From NCBI GenBank assembly GCA_039925865.1, contig JBDSYA010000137.1, positions 1 to 19,263 of the forward strand: a stretch of DNA of 19,263 nucleotides, given 5' to 3'. The translations under genes and the position numbers were made by a program. Below the pieces are notes generated by a model. The model saw only the letters and a list, made by a program, of their open reading frames with translations, did no database searches and was not told the DNA's origin. Numbering within the stretch: the stretch's first letter is position 1; the number at the start of each line of letters is the position of its first letter. This document shows, one piece after another, positions 15,594 through 19,263 of the stretch. This stretch comes from JBDSYA01 sp039925865 (GTDB taxonomy: Bacteria > Bacteroidota > Ignavibacteria > Tepidaquicellales > Tepidaquicellaceae).

Positions 15594-15954
15594 ATTGATC
15601 CATTTGCTGCAAGATCATGTTTGCCGTGCTTGATGACCATAATTCCAATTACATAATGTCCTGTTAATCTTAGATTTTTTTTTAAGTCTATGTTCAGCAA
15701 AATTTCATAACATAAATATGTAAATTTATTTTATCTGAATAGAAGTACTTTTTTATTTATTAGATGAAAACAATAATTAAGTCAAGCTGATCTTAGACTT
15801 CGTAATTTTATTTATTGTTAAAAAAATTTGCTAAACACAGTCAGAATATCTTGGAAGTGATTTAAATGATTCAAATTATAAATCCAGGCTTAACAATTTT
15901 ATCTTTTATTTAACATCACTATAACTTAATTTACAACCTGTTTTTTGAAATATG
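15594..15954 (+). other. Non-coding stretch with an imperfect structured element
   Basis: I see no gene here. The clearest structure is an imperfect long hairpin at 15769-15819. AACAATAA (15769-15776) pairs with TTATTGTT (15812-15819), and inside it AAGTCAAG (15779-15786) pairs with CTT-A-GACTT (15792-15800) with one bulged A. A run of A follows rather than T, so it is not a + strand terminator; read from the other strand it would precede a T-run. AATCTTAGATT followed by a T-run (about 15666-15683) could be a weak terminator for the small secreted protein gene. The promoter for the riboswitch transcript should lie near the end of this stretch. Confidence 0.4.
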
Positions 15955-16036
15955 ATTTATTGGGGTGCTGGTTAATATTTCCGGCTGAGATTAAACCCAT
16001 CGAACCTGCTACGGATAATGCCGGCGAAGGAAATTA
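15955..16036 (+). ncRNA. TPP (thiamin pyrophosphate) riboswitch aptamer
   Basis: The conserved TPP/THI-element core is present in order: GGGGTGCTGG (15962-15971), CCGGCTGAGA (15981-15990), AACCC, CGAACCTG (16001-16008) and CGGATAATGCCGGCGAAGG (16012-16030). Pairings GCTGG/CCGGC (P3-like), GGG/CCC (P2) and CGG/CCG (P5) are readable, and P1 is a short AT pairing at the ends (ATTT/AAAT). It binds intracellular TPP. It lies 77 nt before the TonB receptor start and is followed by an intrinsic terminator, so TPP should cause early transcription stop and shut off the receptor. Confidence 0.96.
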
Positions 16037-16045
16037 ACAAATTTT

Positions 16046-16097
16046 AAACGCTTCTGTCTTTTCAAAATGGTTCGGAAAAGATGCAGGCGTTTTTTTA
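16046..16097 (+). terminator. Expression-platform terminator of the TPP riboswitch
   Basis: AAACGC (16046-16051) pairs with GCGTTT (16087-16092), CTG (16054-16056) with CAG (16084-16086), and CTTTTC (16058-16063) with GAAAAG (16075-16080), and a T-tract runs to about 16096. It starts ten bases after the aptamer and ends 16 nt before the ATG. This makes control by transcription attenuation more likely than control by ribosome-site masking. Confidence 0.85.
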
Positions 16098-16112
16098 TTT
16101 GAAAAATAAATA

Positions 16113-18512
16113 ATGTCATACAAAATAATTTATAGAACAGTGTTATTAGTTATATTTTATAATTTCTGTTGTAATAATTTTGCTTTGTCCCAGATTGAAG
16201 CATTGAATGATTCAGTGTTGATAAAAACGGAAACTATAGAGGTAGATGCTTTGAAAGGTTTCGCTCGATTCACTCCGATCACATTTGAAAATATATCCAG
16301 GGAAGAAGTTGAAAAAAAATACTGGATGCAGGATCTCCCTGTATTCCTAAATGGTAATACGAGTGTTAATTCTTACTCAGAGTCAGGTGCATCTGTTGGA
16401 TATTCATATCTTTCGCTGAGGGGGTTTGATCAGAAGAGGATTTCCATATCTGTGAACGGTATCCCTCAGAATGATCCCGAAGATCATCAGGTTTACTGGG
16501 TTGATATTTCTGACCTGACTGCTTCTGTGGAAGATATTCAATTACAAAGAGGTATTGGTACGGCCTTGTATGGCTCTTCATCAATTGGCGGGGCCGTGAA
16601 TGTTAAGACGATAAATTTTTTCAATAGAAAATTTTTAACACTTTCGGGAGCAGCGGGTGATTTTAATTCGAAAAGGTATTCTGTTGAATATTCTTCCGGA
16701 CTTCTGAAGAACGGGTATGGATTCTACGGTAAATTTACAAATTTAAAATCAGATGGTTACAGAGATTTATCATGGTCTGATCATTGGGGATATTTTTTAA
16801 GCGCCGGGAAAATCATAGGAAAAAATTCTATGCTGAAGTTCAATCTATATGGTAGTCCTATAAAAAACCATCTTGCATATCTTGGGGTAAATAAAGAATA
16901 TCTTGATGGTAAAATATCCGGGAATAAATTAGTCGACAGAAAATACAATTACCTTACCTATGCTGATGAAACTGACAATTATTTTCAACCGCATTATGAA
17001 TTATTATACGATCAGCAAATCTCAAAAAATGTCTTCATATCAAATTCTTTAAGTTATACAAGAGGTGAAGGTTACTTCAATACATTTTTCCCCGTTTATT
17101 ACGGATATGAATTTGATTACTTCAGATTGAATTCGTTTTTTGTTTCAGATTCCACTACATATGATCCACAGTATTACAGAAGAAATCCTGATGGGACATT
17201 TTATTTTGAAAAAGGAAAGGGTTTTGAAATTGTCCGAAGTGATATTGTTACTAAGCTTACTGTAAACAATAATACATATGGCTGGTTTCCAAAAATTAAG
17301 ATCACACATAATAACGGAAAAGGTATATTAGTAACGGGCGGGGAAATAAGATATCATAAGTCTGAGCATTCAGGTGAAGTTACATTTGGAAGTGCACTCC
17401 CTCCCGGGACACAGCCGATTCACCAGTTCTATTTTTATAATGGCGGTAAGAGAACTTATTCTTTTTTTGCAAATGAAATCTATTCAGTCTCAGGTAAACT
17501 AAATGCAATGCTTGGTATTCAATACGTTTATCACAGGTATAATTTAACAAATGATAAATTTAAACCATATGACTTCAATGTTGATTATAATTTTCTTACT
17601 CCCAGGGCAGGTCTGAATTATAATTTCAATGACAGGATAAACATGTACGCTAACTTCTCAATTGCTAAAAGAGAGCCACGGCTTAAGGACATTTATAACG
17701 GTGAAGATCCCAATTCCAAACCTAACTTTCGCATTCTGGATCCATCAAAAGGAATTTATGAAGATCCTTTGCTACAGCCCGAAGTAATGCATGACTATGA
17801 AGCAGGTGTTGGTTACAATAAAAACAATTTTAATGCGGAATTGAATTTTTACTACATGAATTTTAATAATGAGATTGTTAATAACGGACAGCTTGATAAC
17901 GTCGGGCAGTCTATTGTTGGAAACGCTGCAAAGTCTGTTCACCGCGGGCTCGAGCTTGAGATTAAATTCAAACCTGCAAACAATAATTATTTAAAGGACT
18001 TTTCAATCTCGGGTAATCTTAATCTTTCAGAGAATTATTTTGAAGATTATAAGGAAATTTCAGGGCTGGATTCATCTGGAAACATTATTTACGGCAACGA
18101 TTATTCCGGAAATAAGATTATTCTCAATCCTGAGTTAATTGGAAATTTTTCTCTGAATTATTTTCCTGACTATGGACTGAATGCCTATGTTGCAATCCAA
18201 TATATAGGGAAACAATATCTCGATAATTCACAAAATGAGAGAAAAAATCCTAATCGGAAAAATGAGCCCGGCTATATTGATAAAATTATAAATCCTTACA
18301 CCGTTGTTAATGCCGGACTTTCTTTAAACCTTGTCTCAATACTGAATAAAAAAAAACCGGTTGGAATTTTTCAGTCTGCAGAAATTAATTTCAAAGCAAA
18401 TAATATTTTTAATATTTTATATGAGACAACAGGCAATATCAGTGATGGAATACCATACTGGATCCCGGCGGCAACACGAAATTTTTATGGGGAGTTGAAA
18501 ATTGGATTTTAA
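16113..18512 (+). CDS. TonB-dependent receptor, probable thiamin/thiamin-precursor importer (OMR1-like)
   Basis: This 799-residue outer-membrane receptor has a signal peptide (about 1-26, ending NFALS). No carboxypeptidase-like domain is present. A TonB-box-like segment, ETIEVDALKG, lies near 39-48 and leads straight into the plug (about 60-170: YSYLSLRGFDQKRISISVNG, then IPQNDPEDHQVYW, then GIGTALYGSSSIGGAVNV). The C-terminal barrel ends in TRNFYGELKIGF. The TPP riboswitch immediately upstream gives the best clue to substrate: receptors under THI-element control in Bacteroidota were predicted to import thiamin (the omr1 group). The inner-membrane partner PnuT is not adjacent; the next gene is msrA. 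Assignment to thiamin therefore rests on regulation, not on binding-site residues. Confidence 0.9.
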   Translation: MSYKIIYRTVLLVIFYNFCCNNFALSQIEALNDSVLIKTETIEVDALKGFARFTPITFENISREEVEKKYWMQDLPVFLNGNTSVNSYSESGASVGYSYLSLRGFDQKRISISVNGIPQNDPEDHQVYWVDISDLTASVEDIQLQRGIGTALYGSSSIGGAVNVKTINFFNRKFLTLSGAAGDFNSKRYSVEYSSGLLKNGYGFYGKFTNLKSDGYRDLSWSDHWGYFLSAGKIIGKNSMLKFNLYGSPIKNHLAYLGVNKEYLDGKISGNKLVDRKYNYLTYADETDNYFQPHYELLYDQQISKNVFISNSLSYTRGEGYFNTFFPVYYGYEFDYFRLNSFFVSDSTTYDPQYYRRNPDGTFYFEKGKGFEIVRSDIVTKLTVNNNTYGWFPKIKITHNNGKGILVTGGEIRYHKSEHSGEVTFGSALPPGTQPIHQFYFYNGGKRTYSFFANEIYSVSGKLNAMLGIQYVYHRYNLTNDKFKPYDFNVDYNFLTPRAGLNYNFNDRINMYANFSIAKREPRLKDIYNGEDPNSKPNFRILDPSKGIYEDPLLQPEVMHDYEAGVGYNKNNFNAELNFYYMNFNNEIVNNGQLDNVGQSIVGNAAKSVHRGLELEIKFKPANNNYLKDFSISGNLNLSENYFEDYKEISGLDSSGNIIYGNDYSGNKIILNPELIGNFSLNYFPDYGLNAYVAIQYIGKQYLDNSQNERKNPNRKNEPGYIDKIINPYTVVNAGLSLNLVSILNKKKPVGIFQSAEINFKANNIFNILYETTGNISDGIPYWIPAATRNFYGELKIGF

Positions 18513-18592
18513 TAATACAGGTTATTAGAATGAGAATCTGTAAACCGGGTTTTTACGTTAATATAATATCAATACTAATTTAAAATTTAATC

Positions 18593-19255
18593 ATGACTTA
18601 TTTAATTGCTCTGATATTTCTATTTTCAAGCTTCTCCATTTCAAACGGTAAAAGTGAAAACCAAAATTCTAAAGACCAAAATATTCTGACAAAACAAAAT
18701 TCAAACAAAACAATGGCAACTAATTTAGATACGGCAGTTTTCGGAGCCGGCTGTTTTTGGTGCGTGGAAGCTGTCTTCCAAAGATTAAAAGGTGTAGAAT
18801 CAATACAGTCCGGATATACCGGCGGATCTGTGGACAATCCCACTTATAATCAGGTAAGTTCCGGAAAAACCGGTCATGCTGAAGTTGCAAGAATAATTTA
18901 TGATCCTTCGGTGATTTCTTTTGCAGAACTTCTTGAAGTTTTTTGGACTACTCATAATCCGACAACTCTCAATAAACAAGGAGCGGATGAAGGCACTCAG
19001 TATCGCTCTGCAATATTTTACCTTAACGAAGATCAAAAAGCAGTTTCAGAAAAATCAAAGTCCGATGTTGCTCCTCAAATATGGGACGGCAACATCGTAA
19101 CCGAGATAACTCAGCTTGAAAAATTCTATGTAGCTGAAGATTATCATCAGAATTACTATAATGATAATTCAAATCAAAGTTACTGCAAGTTTGTTATCAA
19201 TCCTAAACTTGATAAGTTCAGGAAGAAATTCAAAGACAAACTGAAAGACGAATAA
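18593..19255 (+). CDS. msrA: Exported peptide-methionine (S)-S-oxide reductase
   Basis: This 220-residue MsrA reduces methionine-S-sulfoxide in proteins. The catalytic motif GCFWC is at residues 53-57, with C54 as nucleophile and C57 as a possible partner. YTGG, GKTGHAEVARIIYDP (about 91-105), EGTQYRSAIFY and AEDYHQNYY follow, all typical of the family. A late cysteine, C198 in SYCKFVINPKL, is the likely resolving residue. An N-terminal extension (1-40) begins with a hydrophobic signal-like segment (TYLIALIFLFSSFSISNG) and then a polar linker, so the enzyme is probably exported or membrane-tethered. An internal ATG at 18713 (MATNLDT) would give a cytoplasmic form and cannot be excluded. It lies 80 nt after the receptor, without an obvious strong terminator between. 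Confidence 0.95.
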   Translation: MTYLIALIFLFSSFSISNGKSENQNSKDQNILTKQNSNKTMATNLDTAVFGAGCFWCVEAVFQRLKGVESIQSGYTGGSVDNPTYNQVSSGKTGHAEVARIIYDPSVISFAELLEVFWTTHNPTTLNKQGADEGTQYRSAIFYLNEDQKAVSEKSKSDVAPQIWDGNIVTEITQLEKFYVAEDYHQNYYNDNSNQSYCKFVINPKLDKFRKKFKDKLKDE

Positions 19256-19263
19256 ATTCATTT

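Noticed and set aside
1..19263. CRISPR array, tRNA/rRNA gene, insertion sequence or transposase
   Set aside because: No regularly spaced repeats, cloverleaf or rRNA segments, terminal inverted repeats with transposase motifs, or other mobile-element genes were recognised; the only trace of a defence system is the HsdR C-terminal region.

Overview
The window is AT-rich and every supported gene lies on the + strand. It most likely comes from a member of the Bacteroidota/Ignavibacteriota group. The best clue is the C-terminus of the protein at 6250-8010, which carries a type IX secretion sorting domain beginning with the NYPNPFNPTT motif typical of Ignavibacteria-like lineages. Three TonB-dependent receptors, two of them with an N-terminal carboxypeptidase-regulatory-like domain, fit the same group. 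Most genes lack a strong Shine-Dalgarno sequence, which also fits.

Layout. (1) 1-1004: the end of a small membrane protein, translationally coupled to a winged-helix regulator, then a pterin-4a-carbinolamine dehydratase. (2) 1021-4112: a TonB-dependent receptor and a secreted TPR-like protein, closed by a clear intrinsic terminator. (3) 4217-5863: a stand-alone urocanate hydratase (hutU). (4) 5864-6249: a gene-free leader. (5) 6250-12180: a DUF4331 surface protein with a T9SS tail, a strong terminator, a membrane-anchored TPR protein, a small membrane protein, and a second TonB-dependent receptor with a histidine-rich plug. (6) 12264-13886: a chimeric ORF. Its N-terminal half is a PAP2-like membrane domain, and its C-terminal half matches the C-terminal region of EcoEI-type type I restriction subunits (HsdR). 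(7) 13910-15593: an ECF sigma factor overlapping a ChrR-like cupin anti-sigma factor, then a small secreted protein. (8) 15955-18512: a TPP riboswitch with its own terminator, controlling a third TonB-dependent receptor that is very probably a thiamin transporter. (9) 18593-19255: an exported MsrA.

How they fit together. The DUF4331, TPR, small membrane protein and TonB receptor genes look like one envelope module. The downstream ECF/ChrR-like pair is a plausible regulator of it, although no promoter evidence visible here proves this. The most unusual object is the in-frame PAP2-HsdR C-terminal fusion. It lacks nuclease and helicase domains, has no hsdM or hsdS nearby, and its PAP2 half has lost the expected third-motif histidine. 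It is either a repurposed or decaying restriction remnant, or an assembly chimera. If it is a chimera, the two sides of position ~12870 may not belong together. No tRNA, rRNA, CRISPR array or insertion sequence was recognised.
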